Assembly: GCF_001441165.1 (NCBI RefSeq)
Contig: NZ_CP013126.1
Span: 1,579,551-1,643,550, forward strand
Origin: Acidipropionibacterium acidipropionici
GTDB lineage: Bacteria; Actinomycetota; Actinomycetes; Propionibacteriales; Propionibacteriaceae
DNA length: 64,000 nt
Reading direction: 5' to 3'
A model generated the notes under the pieces. It worked only from the letters and a program-made list of their open reading frames with translations. It was not told where the DNA came from and did no database searches. Of this stretch, positions 1 through 8,733 are shown piece after piece. Numbering within the stretch: position 1 is the stretch's first letter; every line of letters begins with the position of its first letter. The position numbers and the translations under genes are program-made.

Positions 1-666
1 GCCGGCGCTGACGTACTCGAAGACGTATTCGGGGCAGGGCACCGAGATCGGTGAGAGGTTCACACCGACCCGCTCGGTGAACTGCTTCTCGTAATGCTTG
101 AGGATGAACTTCGGAGGGTTGAACTCGCCGGTGATGTCAGCCTCGCGCGTCTTGAGGTTGTTCACCGCATTCTCCAGCCGAGAGATGGTCTCGCCGAGCT
201 TCTCGACCTGGGCGAGTCCTTCCTCGGTTGCCTCGACCCCGAAGTACTTGATGAGGTACTTCAGCGGGTCGGCGGAGGCATTGCGGACGACTTGGAGGGA
301 GCAGTTGTGGACGTTGAGAGCCTGGTAGTGGGCGACATTGCGATCCCTGCGGTAGTCGTGACGACTGGTGTTCTCGAAGGTGGCCAGGCTGGAGCGCGAT
401 CCCGTTCCGGACGTACCCAGACCGAACTGCCCTCCCGCGCGGATCTCCGCGGCATAGGCGGCGATCTCGTTGTGCTCGGTGACGACTGAGGAGAGCTCCT
501 TGAGGTGGGCCTGGAACACCTCACCGGAGAAATATCGCTTCATCCGGACGTGGCGCACCACCCTGACTGTGATCCAGATCGCCAGGACTGCGAGGGCGAT
601 GTACCAGAAGGTCACGGCGAGCCACAGCAACAGCGCTATGGCGAGGAGACCGAGGACGAACTGCAC
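1..666 (-). CDS. Membrane-anchored coiled-coil protein, 3' end outside window (hypothetical)
   Basis: The minus-strand frame stays open from a GTG at 666 to the window edge, giving 222 visible codons. It opens with a long hydrophobic stretch (about residues 2-36, enough for two closely spaced membrane helices or one long one). A basic patch and a soluble region follow. Around residues 150-180 there is heptad-like Glu/Leu/Lys sequence, probably a short coiled coil. The GTG at 666 is preferred over the in-frame GTG at 675 because an AAAGGTGA Shine-Dalgarno sits five bases before it. I do not recognise the family. It looks like a membrane-anchored cytoplasmic protein. The C-terminus lies outside the window, so a catalytic domain there cannot be excluded. 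Confidence 0.7.
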   Translation of the reverse strand, partial: MQFVLGLLAIALLLWLAVTFWYIALAVLAIWITVRVVRHVRMKRYFSGEVFQAHLKELSSVVTEHNEIAAYAAEIRAGGQFGLGTSGTGSRSSLATFENTSRHDYRRDRNVAHYQALNVHNCSLQVVRNASADPLKYLIKYFGVEATEEGLAQVEKLGETISRLENAVNNLKTREADITGEFNPPKFILKHYEKQFTERVGVNLSPISVPCPEYVFEYVSAG

Positions 667-735
667 GTGTGTCACCTTTCAGACAGGAGGGGACCACGGA
701 TGTGATCCGCTCAGCGTGACACCCGGTGCCGGGAA

Positions 736-781
736 ATTCGGCTCGAGAGCCGCGGCAGAAGACGGTGCCGCGGGGCCGAAT
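736..781. terminator. Two-part hairpin between the serine hydrolase and the membrane protein
   Basis: A 7 bp outer stem (ATTCGGC/GCCGAAT) encloses an 8 bp inner stem (CCGCGGCA/TGCCGCGG) with an 8-base loop. It lies downstream of the minus-strand hydrolase that ends at 898 and could end its transcript. There is no clear T-tract, so terminator function is inferred from position only. Confidence 0.4.
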
Positions 782-840
782 CAGGACCCGACGAGTGCCA
801 CGTTCAGAATGGTGACAGCGACCACTGACAGTTTCTTCAA

Positions 841-892
841 GGGAGGGAGCAACCCCTCCACGCTCTCGCAGATGCTCGCTCTCCTCGGACCG
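841..892. repeat. Degenerate ~50 bp hairpin repeat, copy 1
   Basis: A GGAGGG/CCCTCC hairpin (842-859) is followed by a CGCTCTCGCAGATGCTCGCT-like tail. The same arrangement occurs at 6298-6346, with about three quarters of positions shared. This copy lies just past the stop of the serine hydrolase. It may be a dispersed REP-like element that also works as a transcript end. Confidence 0.45.
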
Positions 893-897
893 CCGGC

Positions 898-2421
898 TCA
901 GGGGAGCACCGGCCGATGGTGGCGCACCACCAGGTCCCGGTCTGCCGGCAGGCCCGCAAGCTCAGCTCCCAAGGGCTCGATCACCAGCCGCTGCACCGGC
1001 TGTCGGGCCACCTCGGCCAGTTCGATGCGCACCTGCAGATCCGACCTCGCGCAGGGCAGCCGCCACACCAGTTGAGCCGCCGAGACGCACCACAGCGCAC
1101 GGTCGGCCAGAGGTGCGACGTCGTGGGACAGCCCTCCGGCGCGGGCCACCGCCGCTTCGAACTGGTTCCGGCGGATCTCGGCGGGCATGTCGGCGAAGAC
1201 GCTGCCCGCCAGCAGGTCTGAGACCTTCCGGTGGTCCGCACCGCCCCTCAGCATCGAGTCGATCCGGCGCGCCGCCTCAAAGGTCTGGGGCCACAGCCGG
1301 ATATGCCTGGCCGGGACGTCGCGGGCCCGCAGCACGGCGTCCAACAGGTCCGCCGCGCGGTCAGACACCGGCTGTCCCTCGGAGGTGGCGTAGGCCACCA
1401 CCCCGATCCCCGAGTCCAGCTGCCAGCGCATATTCGCCGAGAGCCCGGGCAACCCGCCCGAGTGCTGGGCGATCGGCCCGAACCGGGAGTCGTGCTCGAC
1501 GAACAGGCCCAGGCCGTAGCCGGCGGCGTCATCCCTGGGTGAGGTCCAGCGCCCGGCGATCGAGGGGATGGGGGTGTGGATGCGCTGCATCCTCGCCCTC
1601 GAGGCCCCGCTGAGCAGGCTCAGGCGGGGACGGGCGACGTCGCCCCCGCCGTGAGCATCGGCCTGGAACGGCGCCGACAGCCATGCCGACCACTGGGCGA
1701 TATCGTCGACCGTGCTGAACAGGGCCCCCACCGGGGCTGTAGCACCGGGCTCTGCGAACTCGCGCGCCACCCAGCTGATTCCTCTATCGAAGGTGCTGAA
1801 TCCCCTTGCCAGAGGGGCGCTCTGTGGGTCGTCGCCGGCACGGTAACGGGTGGAGTCCAGGCCGAGCGGTTCGAGGATCTCGTGGTTCAGGAATGTCTCG
1901 TAGCGCTCCCCGGAGACGATTTCCAGGATCATCGAGGCCACGGTGAATGCGACGTTCGAGTACTGGTAGGCCTGCCCCGGCGGCTCGGTGAAGTGGAACC
2001 CCTTGCGCAGCAGGGCGATGAACTCCGCACGGGGAAGGTCGAGGTTGTGATCCGACCAGCCGTTGTCCTCGGGAAGGCCCGAGGCATTGCTGATCAGCAT
2101 CTTGACGGTGACGACGTCTGTCGACGGCGTCTGGAAGCTCGGAATGTAGCGGTCCACCGGGGCGTCGAGATCCAGATCCCCCCGCTCCACCAGCAGGAGC
2201 ATGCACGCCACCAGGAAGCTCTTGGACATCGACGCGATCCTGAAGATGTCCCCGCGGGCCGGACGTTCGAACCCCTGGGAGGCGGCCGAGGCGAAGGCGA
2301 TCACCCCGCTGCGGTCGAACACCGCCGCCGCCCACGTCGGGGCACAGATCGACCATCCCGACACGGCCTCCTCGACGATCCGGCCGATGGCTCGCTGGTC
2401 GATCTCCTCGGCAGTTATCAC
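898..2421 (-). CDS. Serine hydrolase, beta-lactamase/class C PBP-like family
   Basis: A 507-residue protein with the three active-site signatures of the beta-lactamase-like (class C / D-Ala carboxypeptidase / EstB) superfamily: SMSK (Ser64-Lys67), YSN (Tyr154-Asn156) and HSGG (His320-Gly323). No signal peptide is visible, so a cytoplasmic hydrolase (esterase, amidase or D-aminopeptidase type) is more likely than a secreted beta-lactamase or PBP. The C-terminal ~150 residues extend past the catalytic domain and resemble no domain I can name. The GTG start at 2421 has a GGGAGG Shine-Dalgarno five bases upstream. The gene is transcribed alone. Substrate cannot be read from sequence. Confidence 0.85.
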   Translation of the reverse strand: MITAEEIDQRAIGRIVEEAVSGWSICAPTWAAAVFDRSGVIAFASAASQGFERPARGDIFRIASMSKSFLVACMLLLVERGDLDLDAPVDRYIPSFQTPSTDVVTVKMLISNASGLPEDNGWSDHNLDLPRAEFIALLRKGFHFTEPPGQAYQYSNVAFTVASMILEIVSGERYETFLNHEILEPLGLDSTRYRAGDDPQSAPLARGFSTFDRGISWVAREFAEPGATAPVGALFSTVDDIAQWSAWLSAPFQADAHGGGDVARPRLSLLSGASRARMQRIHTPIPSIAGRWTSPRDDAAGYGLGLFVEHDSRFGPIAQHSGGLPGLSANMRWQLDSGIGVVAYATSEGQPVSDRAADLLDAVLRARDVPARHIRLWPQTFEAARRIDSMLRGGADHRKVSDLLAGSVFADMPAEIRRNQFEAAVARAGGLSHDVAPLADRALWCVSAAQLVWRLPCARSDLQVRIELAEVARQPVQRLVIEPLGAELAGLPADRDLVVRHHRPVLP

Positions 2422-2647
2422 GACGGCCTCCCTCTTCCACGGCCGCTTGACGTCTGTCGCCGGTCCCGGATCCCCCGGCGCCGACCTACGTTGTGGAGAT
2501 GCCCCTCCACCGCGGCCCTGAACCTGAACTTAGCCGGGCCACAGGCGACTGACCATGCTCTGACGGGGTGGTTACGCGATTGTTTGTATCGCGTCATATG
2601 GCGGAAATGGGGCCGAAATGGGGGACGGCGCGACGCCCATACCCGAC

Positions 2648-2734
2648 CCCTGCCGGGCAATCCAGCGAGACATGGGGGGTTTCGGACAAGACCGCAACAC
2701 AGCTGCCGCTGTCGCGCTGAAATGCCCGGCAGGG
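2648..2734. repeat. ~85 bp palindromic interspersed element, copy 1
   Basis: The 20-base arms at 2648-2667 and 2715-2734 are inverted repeats (18 of 20 match; core CCCTGCCGGGCA). Between them is a conserved segment reading GAGACATGGGGGGT then CGGACAAGA. Related copies lie at 10885-10969 and, in opposite orientation, 13245-13327. This copy ends 18 bases past the stop of the osmoprotectant-binding protein gene. The rest of the 2422-2752 gap holds only the upstream region of the serine hydrolase. Confidence 0.8.
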
Positions 2735-2752
2735 TCCGAGTACCGGCAATAC

Positions 2753-3694
2753 TCAGCCGAGATCATTGGCCTTCAACCACTGCTGGGCGACGGCAGAGGC
2801 GTCCTGCTTGTCGATGACCACCTTCTCCACCAGCTTCTGGACGACCGGCGTGGTGAGTTTCGCCGAGACGGCGTCCAGGGCCTTGGTGGCCTTCGGGGAG
2901 GCCTTCGAGGAGGTCATCACCGGGACGATGTTCTGCGCCCCGAACAGGTTCTTCGGGTCGTCGAGGACGACGAACCCGTTCGCGGCGATGTTCGGATCGG
3001 TGGAGAACAGGTTCGCCACCTGCACCTGGCCGTTCTTCAGCGCCTGGACCGTCAGCGGGCCGGCCTCGTCCAACGGCTTGAACTCCTTGAAGGTGAGGCC
3101 GTACTCCCGTTTGAGGCCGCTGACCCCGTCCACCCTGGTCTTGAACTCGGGCGGCGCGCCGAGCACCATGCCGGAGGCGCTCGCCGACAGGTCGGAGATC
3201 GACTTCAGCTTCTTCTGCTCGGCGGTCTGCTTCGTCACCACCATCGAGTCCTTGTTCTCGGCGGGCGCGGGGGTGAGGGCGGTGAGGCCCTTGGGCAGCG
3301 CCTTCTTCAGGGAGGCATCGGCGGTCGCCGAGTCAGAGATGGATGCCGACTTGTCGAAGTACCGGGCGAGGTTTCCGGTGTACTCGGGGATGAGGTTGAT
3401 CTCCCCCTTCTTCAGGGCGGGGATGTAGGTCTCGCGGGAGGCGATGTTGAGCTTGGTCGAGGCCTTGACGCCCTGGTGGTTGAGAGCGCCGGCGTAGATA
3501 TCGGCGAGCAGCTCGTTCTCGGGGAAGTTCGCCGACCCCACGACGATGCCTCCGGAACCGGAGGCGGAACCCGACGCGGATCCCTCGGCCAGGGGATCCG
3601 AGGACCCGCCGCATCCGGCGATCGCCATGGTGGTGACCACCGCGAGGGCGGCGGCCAGGACTCTGCGGTGCCTCATGAGTGGTGTGCGTGACAT
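2753..3694 (-). CDS. Glycine betaine/osmoprotectant ABC transporter, substrate-binding lipoprotein
   Basis: A 313-residue lipoprotein. The signal peptide ends in lipobox IAGC with Cys28 as lipidation site, followed by a Ser/Gly-rich linker. The mature part matches the OpuAC/ProX-type periplasmic fold (start region GGIVVGSANFPENELLADIY; TYIPALKKGEINLIPEYTGN in the first lobe), which binds quaternary amines such as betaine, choline or carnitine. The ATG at 3694 has a strong AGGAGG upstream; the longer open frame ahead of it has no such support. It is the last gene of a four-gene operon, 74 bases after the downstream permease. Exact ligand is not determinable here. Confidence 0.93.
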   Translation of the reverse strand: MSRTPLMRHRRVLAAALAVVTTMAIAGCGGSSDPLAEGSASGSASGSGGIVVGSANFPENELLADIYAGALNHQGVKASTKLNIASRETYIPALKKGEINLIPEYTGNLARYFDKSASISDSATADASLKKALPKGLTALTPAPAENKDSMVVTKQTAEQKKLKSISDLSASASGMVLGAPPEFKTRVDGVSGLKREYGLTFKEFKPLDEAGPLTVQALKNGQVQVANLFSTDPNIAANGFVVLDDPKNLFGAQNIVPVMTSSKASPKATKALDAVSAKLTTPVVQKLVEKVVIDKQDASAVAQQWLKANDLG

Positions 3695-3768
3695 GTGATC
3701 GACCTCCTGGGTCGGGGACTTCGACATCATGATGGATCGGGGCCCGGCGGCGCCGACGCGCAGTCGGT

Positions 3769-4449
3769 TCATGTGCGGGTTCTCAGCCCGGGGGACAGAG
3801 TCAGGCGTTGCACCCCCGCCAGTATCAGGTCGACGGCAAGCGCCAGCAGGGCCACCAGCACGGCACCGCCGGCCATCATGCCGTAGTCGCGCGATCCCTG
3901 GCCGAGTTGAAGGAAATACCCCAACCCTCCGAGACCGACGTAGGCGGCGAGGATCGCGGTGGCGATCACCTGCAGAGCCGCCGAGCGCACCCCGCTGAAG
4001 ATGAGCGGCAGGGCGCACGGCACCTCCACCCTGCCGAGCACCTGCCCGGGCGTCATCCCCATCCCGCGGGCGGCGTCACGGGCGTCGGGCGGGACGGCGT
4101 CGATCCCCGAATAGGTGCCGGCCAGGATCGGGGGTGTCGCCAGGATCACCAGGACCACGATCGCCGGCACCTGGAAGGCGGCGTCGCCGTGCAGCCGCGG
4201 GCCGATCACCAGGACCGCGGCGAAGAGCAGACCGAGGGTGGGCACCGCCCTCATCCCGTTGACCAGGTTGACGGTGACCGCCCGCCCCCGCCCGGTGTGG
4301 CCGATCCACAGGCCCAGCGGGATGCCGATCGCCGCGGCGATCAGCAGGGCGGCCCCCGAGTAGGCAAGATGCTCGGCCAGCCGGGCCCAGACGCCGTCCG
4401 GCCCGGCCCAGTTGACCGGGTTCGCCAGCCAGTCCCACAGCAGGTTCAT
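3769..4449 (-). CDS. Osmoprotectant ABC transporter permease (second)
   Basis: A 226-residue inner-membrane permease with about six hydrophobic segments. It has the binding-protein-dependent permease (BPD_transp_1) EAA-type loop region at ARDAARGMGMTPGQVLGRVE, which contacts the ATPase. It matches the OpuCD/ProW family in length and sequence. The ATG at 4449 overlaps the stop of the preceding permease by four bases (ATGA), indicating translational coupling. The pair form the transmembrane channel for the lipoprotein downstream and the CBS-domain ATPase upstream. Confidence 0.93.
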   Translation of the reverse strand: MNLLWDWLANPVNWAGPDGVWARLAEHLAYSGAALLIAAAIGIPLGLWIGHTGRGRAVTVNLVNGMRAVPTLGLLFAAVLVIGPRLHGDAAFQVPAIVVLVILATPPILAGTYSGIDAVPPDARDAARGMGMTPGQVLGRVEVPCALPLIFSGVRSAALQVIATAILAAYVGLGGLGYFLQLGQGSRDYGMMAGGAVLVALLALAVDLILAGVQRLTLSPGLRTRT

Positions 4450-5087
4450 GACGCCCTCCCGCGGGTCCACGGGGTCACCAGGCGCGTCGCGACGACGATG
4501 ACGGCGTCGAAGGCCAGGGCCAGCGCGATGCAGGCGACCAGCCCGACGACGATCTCGGTGACGAAGGTGCGGTTGAACCCGTCGGTGAACAGGGACCCCA
4601 GCTGGGGGACGCCGATGAGCGCCGCCACCGAGACGATCGAGACGTTGCTCACCGCCGCGACCCGCATCCCCGCCGAGATCGCCGGGGTGGCCAGCGGCAG
4701 CTCGACGGTGAGGAACCGCCGCAGCGATCCGATGCCCATCGCCCGCGCAGCGCTGGTGACCTGGGGAGGCACCGAGCCCAGTGCGTCGGCGACGGTGCGC
4801 ACCATGAGCGCCAGGGTGTAGAGGCTCAGCGCCACCACGACATTGGTGGGGTCGAGGATCCCGGTGCCCAGGATCAGCGGCATGAGGATGAACAGGGCGA
4901 GGCTGGGGATGGTGAACAGCAGCCCCGCCCCGGCGACCATCGGGGTGTACAGGGCGCGGTGACGCCGTGCCAGCCATCCCAGCGGGAGGGCCACCAGGAC
5001 GCCGATCAGCAGAGGCAGGGCGGCCAGCGCGGCGTGGTGGCCGAGCAGCCCCCAGACCTGATCGGTGTGGGACAGGAACCAGCTCAC
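4446..5087 (-). CDS. Osmoprotectant ABC transporter permease (first)
   Basis: A 213-residue integral membrane protein of the OpuCB/ProW permease family. Hydrophobic helices span most of the chain, and the cytoplasmic coupling loop reads TSAARAMGIGSLRRFLTVEL. It overlaps the ATPase gene upstream and the second permease downstream by four bases each (ATGA), so the three are one translationally coupled unit. Two different permeases plus one ATPase and one lipoprotein is the usual OpuC-type arrangement for uptake of betaine-like osmolytes under osmotic stress. Substrate choice is inferred from family only. Confidence 0.93.
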   Translation of the reverse strand: MSWFLSHTDQVWGLLGHHAALAALPLLIGVLVALPLGWLARRHRALYTPMVAGAGLLFTIPSLALFILMPLILGTGILDPTNVVVALSLYTLALMVRTVADALGSVPPQVTSAARAMGIGSLRRFLTVELPLATPAISAGMRVAAVSNVSIVSVAALIGVPQLGSLFTDGFNRTFVTEIVVGLVACIALALAFDAVIVVATRLVTPWTRGRAS

Positions 5088-6241
5088 GACGGCTCGCCCC
5101 CGTCGGCCCCTGGCGCCTCCGGGCCGGCCCCGTCATCCCCGTCGTCCTCGATGAGGGCCAGCACATCCTGGGCGAGCACCGTTCCGAGCAGCCCGCCGTG
5201 CCCGTCGACGACCACCCCGCGCCGGGCCGGGGAGGACAGCGCCGCATCCAGGACGGCGCGCAGGGACCCGTCCGCGCGGGCCACCGTCCCGCCGCGATGC
5301 AGATCGGTGCGCTCCACCTGTCCGGTGACGGATTCCGGACGCACCCAGCCCAGCGGGGAGTTCTGCTCGTCGACGACGAGCAGCCACGGGCGCCGCCACG
5401 CCGGGCTCTGGGCCGCGGCTCGACGTCTGGCCTCCTCGGCCTCGGTGCCCAGGGCGACGGTGGTCTCGTCGGCGAGCGGAAGAGGCGGGGCCGGGGTGAA
5501 TCCGAGCCGCTGATATCCGCGGTCGCGGCCCAGGAAGTCGGCGACGAAGTCGTCGGCCGGATCGGCCAGCAGGCGCGACGGAGGGTCGAGCTGGGCCAGG
5601 GTGCCGCCCGGCCTCAGCACCGCCACCTCGTCACCCAGCCGGATCGCCTCATCGATGTCGTGGGTCACCAGCACGATCGTCTTGCCCAGTTCGGACTGCA
5701 GCCGCAGGAACTCGTCCTGGAGCTGAGCGCGGACCTGCGGGTCGACGGCGCTGAAGGGCTCGTCCATGAGCATCACCGGAGGATCGGCGGCCAGCGCCCG
5801 CGCCACCCCGACCCGCTGCTGCTGACCCCCCGACAGCTGTGCGGGGTAGCGGCCGGCCAGGTCGGCGTCCAGCCCCATCCGCTCCAGCAGCTCCATGGCC
5901 TCGGAACGGGCCTGACGCCGGCTACGGCCCAGCAGTCGGGGGACCGTCGCGATGTTGTCGACGACCGTGCGGTGCGGGAACAGGCCGCCGCTCTGGATGA
6001 CGTAGCCGATGCCCCGGCGCAGCTCATCGGGATTCAGGGAGGCGACGTCGCGCCCGTCGATGGCGATCGTCCCGGAGCTGGGCTCGATCATCCGGTTGAT
6101 CATTCTCAGCGACGTCGTCTTCCCGCATCCCGAGGGGCCCACCAGCACGGTGATCCGCCCGGTCGGGGCCTCCAAGGGCAGGCCGTCGACGGCACGGGTG
6201 CCGTCGGCGTAGACCTTCACGACGTCGGTGAAACTGATCAC
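5084..6241 (-). CDS. Osmoprotectant ABC transporter ATP-binding protein with CBS domains
   Basis: The cytoplasmic ATPase of the system: Walker A GPSGCGKT (residues 35-42), Q-loop, signature LSGGQ (136-140), Walker B VMLMDEP (156-162) and switch His in LVTHDIDEA. The C-terminal ~120 residues form CBS-like repeats, which in OpuA-type transporters sense ionic strength or nucleotides. I place the start at the GTG at 6241 because GGGAGG lies six bases upstream and the protein then begins like OpuCA relatives. An upstream in-frame GTG at 6277 would add 12 residues but lacks a good ribosome site. First gene of the operon; it overlaps the permease downstream. Confidence 0.92.
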   Translation of the reverse strand: MISFTDVVKVYADGTRAVDGLPLEAPTGRITVLVGPSGCGKTTSLRMINRMIEPSSGTIAIDGRDVASLNPDELRRGIGYVIQSGGLFPHRTVVDNIATVPRLLGRSRRQARSEAMELLERMGLDADLAGRYPAQLSGGQQQRVGVARALAADPPVMLMDEPFSAVDPQVRAQLQDEFLRLQSELGKTIVLVTHDIDEAIRLGDEVAVLRPGGTLAQLDPPSRLLADPADDFVADFLGRDRGYQRLGFTPAPPLPLADETTVALGTEAEEARRRAAAQSPAWRRPWLLVVDEQNSPLGWVRPESVTGQVERTDLHRGGTVARADGSLRAVLDAALSSPARRGVVVDGHGGLLGTVLAQDVLALIEDDGDDGAGPEAPGADGGEPS

Positions 6242-6297
6242 GGGCGGCCTCCCGGTCGGGGACAGGTTGATCCCCACTATTCCACGGTCTTGTCAAC

Positions 6298-6346
6298 GGA
6301 GGGGGCGACCCCTCCGCGCTCGCGCAGGCGCTCGCTGCCTCCTCGG
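6298..6346. repeat. Degenerate ~50 bp hairpin repeat, copy 2
   Basis: A perfect 7 bp stem GGAGGGG/CCCCTCC closes a GCGA tetraloop (6298-6315). It is followed by a CGCGCTCGCGCAGGCGCTCG tail resembling the copy at 841-892. It sits in the divergent gap between the osmoprotectant operon and the antiporter gene. Confidence 0.5.
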
Positions 6347-6516
6347 GCGGTCACAGGCCCGGTGGTCGGGTCGGTGTCGCGGGCCCGGCGCAGCGGTTCA
6401 GGTCTGCGTCCGCGTCCGGGTGCTGCCTGCTCGGGCGGTGACAGGCCCGGTGAGGGGGTCGGCGTCGCGGGCCCGGCGCTGCGGTTCAGGTCTGCGTCCG
6501 CGTCCGGGTGCTGCTG
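6343..6516. repeat. Tandem duplication, 88 bp period
   Basis: A unit beginning TCGGGCGGT at 6343 recurs at 6431, exactly 88 bases later, with only a handful of differences. Both contain GCGGTTCAGGTCTGCGTCCG. The duplication fills most of the 6242-6593 intergenic gap between two divergent transporter genes. No convincing promoter elements could be picked out inside it. Confidence 0.8.
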
Positions 6517-6593
6517 CCCCGGGCGAGGCGGCGTGTGGCGGCGGTGATCGGGCCTCTGCGCCGCCTGTTAGGGAGCTTTGGCAGAATGGGCCC

Positions 6594-8102
6594 GTGCCCC
6601 TCTTCGACCTTGACCTGCTGGTCGGGGCCGCTGTCGCGCTCCTGGCGGTCTTCGCCGCACGGGTCTCCTCGAGACTGGGGCTTCCCGCCCTGTTGCTCTT
6701 CCTGCTCGTCGGGATGATGCTGGGGCCACTGGGCTTCGGCATCCAGTTCTCCGACGCCGGCATGGCTCATGGCCTGGGTTTCGCGGCCCTGGTCCTCATC
6801 CTGGCCGAGGGCGGCCTGTCGACGAAGTGGTCCTCGATCAAGCCCGCCCTGGGGGTGGCCGGGCTCCTGGCCACCGTCGGGATCGGCGGCTCGATCGCGC
6901 TGATGGCGGTCTTCGCCCACTTCGCCCTCCACCTCCCCTGGACGGTCGCCGTCCTGCTGGGGGCCGTCACCGCCCCCACCGACTCCGCCGCCGTCTTCTC
7001 GGTGCTGCGGGGGGTCTCCATCCCGACCCGGCTCCGCTCGATCCTGGAGGCCGAGTCCGGCCTCAACGACGCCCCCACTGTCCTCGTCGTCATCGCCATG
7101 ACCGGTCTGGCCGCCGGTCACCAGCCGAGCGGCGGCATTCCCGGGCTGATCGGCAGCATCGTCGTCGAACTGGCCGGCGGCATCCTTCTGGGTGTCGTGA
7201 TGGGCTGGATCGCGGTGCGGATCACCCGCCGCGTCTCCCTGCCCTCCTCGGGGCTCTACGCCCTGGCGGCGCTGGCCTGGGCGGTGCTGGCTTACGGCGT
7301 CGGGGTGTGGGTCGGCGTCTCCGGTTTCGCCTCGGTCTATGTGGCCTCGGTGGTGATCGGCAACGGGCGCCTGCCCTACCGCAATGCGACCAGATCATTC
7401 GCCGAGGGGGTCGGCTGGATGGCTCAGATCGGGCTCTTCGTGATGCTCGGGCTGCTCGCCGATCTCGACCGCCTCACCTGGACCGAGGTGCTCGAGGGAG
7501 TGGTGGCCGGCCTCTTCCTCACGGTTATCGCCCGGCCCCTGTCGGTGGCGCTGTGCGCCTCCTGGTTCAAGATGCCACCACGTCACCAGGCCTTCGTGTC
7601 CTGGGCCGGGCTGCGCGGGGCGGTGCCGATCATCCTGGCCACGATCCCGTTGGCCGCCAGGATCCCGGAGGCCGGGAAACTCTTCGACATCGTCCTGGTC
7701 TTCGTGGTCGTCTTCACCTGCATCCAGGGCCCCACCCTGGCCGCCGCCGGCCGGCTGCTCGGGCTGGTCGATCCGGACGCCGCCACCGACGTCGACATCG
7801 AGGTGGCCCCGCTCGACGAGATCGACGCCGTGCTCCTGCAGGTCCACGTGCCCGTCGACTCCCACCTCATCGGGGTGACGGTGCGCGAGCTGAGGCTGCC
7901 CCGCAACGCGTTCATCTCGCTGATCATCCGCGCCGACGAGTCCTTCGTGCCGCACGCCTCGACCGCGCTGATGCGCGCCGACGAGCTGCTTCTGGTGACG
8001 CCGGAGGCCGAGCGGCGTCAGGTGGAGGAGAGGCTCACCGAGATCGGCCGCGGCGGGCGGCTGGCCCGCTGGAACGGATTGAGGGTCAAGGCCGAGGAAT
8101 GA
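6594..8102 (+). CDS. Potassium/proton antiporter, CPA1 family with C-terminal RCK_C domain
   Basis: A 502-residue protein. The first ~390 residues hold 12 or so hydrophobic helices of the Na+/H+ exchanger fold. The region ILEAESGLNDAPTVLVVIA carries the conserved acidic residues expected of CPA transporters. The last ~100 residues match a TrkA_C/RCK_C domain, as in NhaP2/CvrA-type K+/H+ antiporters, suggesting cytoplasmic regulation by nucleotide or ions. The GTG at 6594 is chosen because the protein then starts at the first helix. The ribosome site is weak (GGGAG about 18 bases upstream). It stands alone, next to an osmolyte uptake operon, fitting ion and turgor balance. Confidence 0.88.
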   Translation: MPLFDLDLLVGAAVALLAVFAARVSSRLGLPALLLFLLVGMMLGPLGFGIQFSDAGMAHGLGFAALVLILAEGGLSTKWSSIKPALGVAGLLATVGIGGSIALMAVFAHFALHLPWTVAVLLGAVTAPTDSAAVFSVLRGVSIPTRLRSILEAESGLNDAPTVLVVIAMTGLAAGHQPSGGIPGLIGSIVVELAGGILLGVVMGWIAVRITRRVSLPSSGLYALAALAWAVLAYGVGVWVGVSGFASVYVASVVIGNGRLPYRNATRSFAEGVGWMAQIGLFVMLGLLADLDRLTWTEVLEGVVAGLFLTVIARPLSVALCASWFKMPPRHQAFVSWAGLRGAVPIILATIPLAARIPEAGKLFDIVLVFVVVFTCIQGPTLAAAGRLLGLVDPDAATDVDIEVAPLDEIDAVLLQVHVPVDSHLIGVTVRELRLPRNAFISLIIRADESFVPHASTALMRADELLLVTPEAERRQVEERLTEIGRGGRLARWNGLRVKAEE

Positions 8103-8175
8103 CGCCGGTCCGGGAGCCGGCGTCCGGCCCCTGCTGGGCGGAGCGACGGTACCTCGATCAGGAACCGGAATCGGG

Positions 8176-8721
8176 TCAGGAGGCGGGGGTGGCGGACCCG
8201 CTGGGCGACGGCGTCGCCGAGGGGGAGGGCAGGCAGACCGGGCCGCTGACCGCCAGCGAGGTGGGGGCCTTGGCGTTGAACCCGCCGTAGTTCTCGCCGA
8301 CCATCACCGTCACCGAGTGGTCGACGCGGGTGGTGTCCACGCGCACCGTGGACTTCGGGAAGAAGGCCGAGACGAGCTTCACCTCGGGGGAGTCCTTCGC
8401 GACGCCGACGATCACCGTCTGCTTGACGCGCTCATCGGTGTTCCCGGTGTCGGTGACGGAGAATCCCTTGGCCGTCAGCTGGTTGGCGACCTGCTTGGCC
8501 AGACCCCTGGTGTGGCCGCCGTTGACGACGTCGAGCTCGATGGATTTCGTGGTGAGGGACTTGCCGACATTCGTGTTGACGCACGGGACGGCCTTCGGGC
8601 CGAAGGGTGCGGTGAGCGCCTTCCACCCGTACCAGAAGCCCACCACGATGATCGCCAGCAGGACGAGCAGGGTGATGGGTGTTGCTACGAGTTTCAGGTA
8701 GTGGCGGGCACTCTGGGTCAT
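8176..8721 (-). CDS. LytR C-terminal-domain protein, membrane anchored
   Basis: A 181-residue protein with one N-terminal membrane helix (about residues 14-32) followed by an extracellular LytR_C (LytR/CpsA C-terminal) domain, ending in a Pro/Ser/Thr-rich tail. LytR_C domains accompany enzymes that attach teichoic acid or arabinogalactan-type polymers to peptidoglycan, but here the catalytic LytR-CpsA-Psr domain is absent. So a cell-wall accessory role is inferred, not an enzyme. It begins 12 bases after the small conserved gene at 8734-9027 and is probably co-transcribed with it. Confidence 0.85.
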   Translation of the reverse strand: MTQSARHYLKLVATPITLLVLLAIIVVGFWYGWKALTAPFGPKAVPCVNTNVGKSLTTKSIELDVVNGGHTRGLAKQVANQLTAKGFSVTDTGNTDERVKQTVIVGVAKDSPEVKLVSAFFPKSTVRVDTTRVDHSVTVMVGENYGGFNAKAPTSLAVSGPVCLPSPSATPSPSGSATPAS

Positions 8722-8733
8722 GGCGGTCCTGGA

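Noticed and set aside
1576-2817. A 413-codon plus-strand open frame opposite the serine hydrolase
   Set aside because: It is antisense to a gene with clear active-site motifs, has no family resemblance, and such frames are expected in GC-rich DNA.
3769-5247. Extended 492-codon frame upstream of the second osmoprotectant permease
   Set aside because: Only the last 226 codons match a permease; the rest is an out-of-frame reading of the first permease and ATPase genes.
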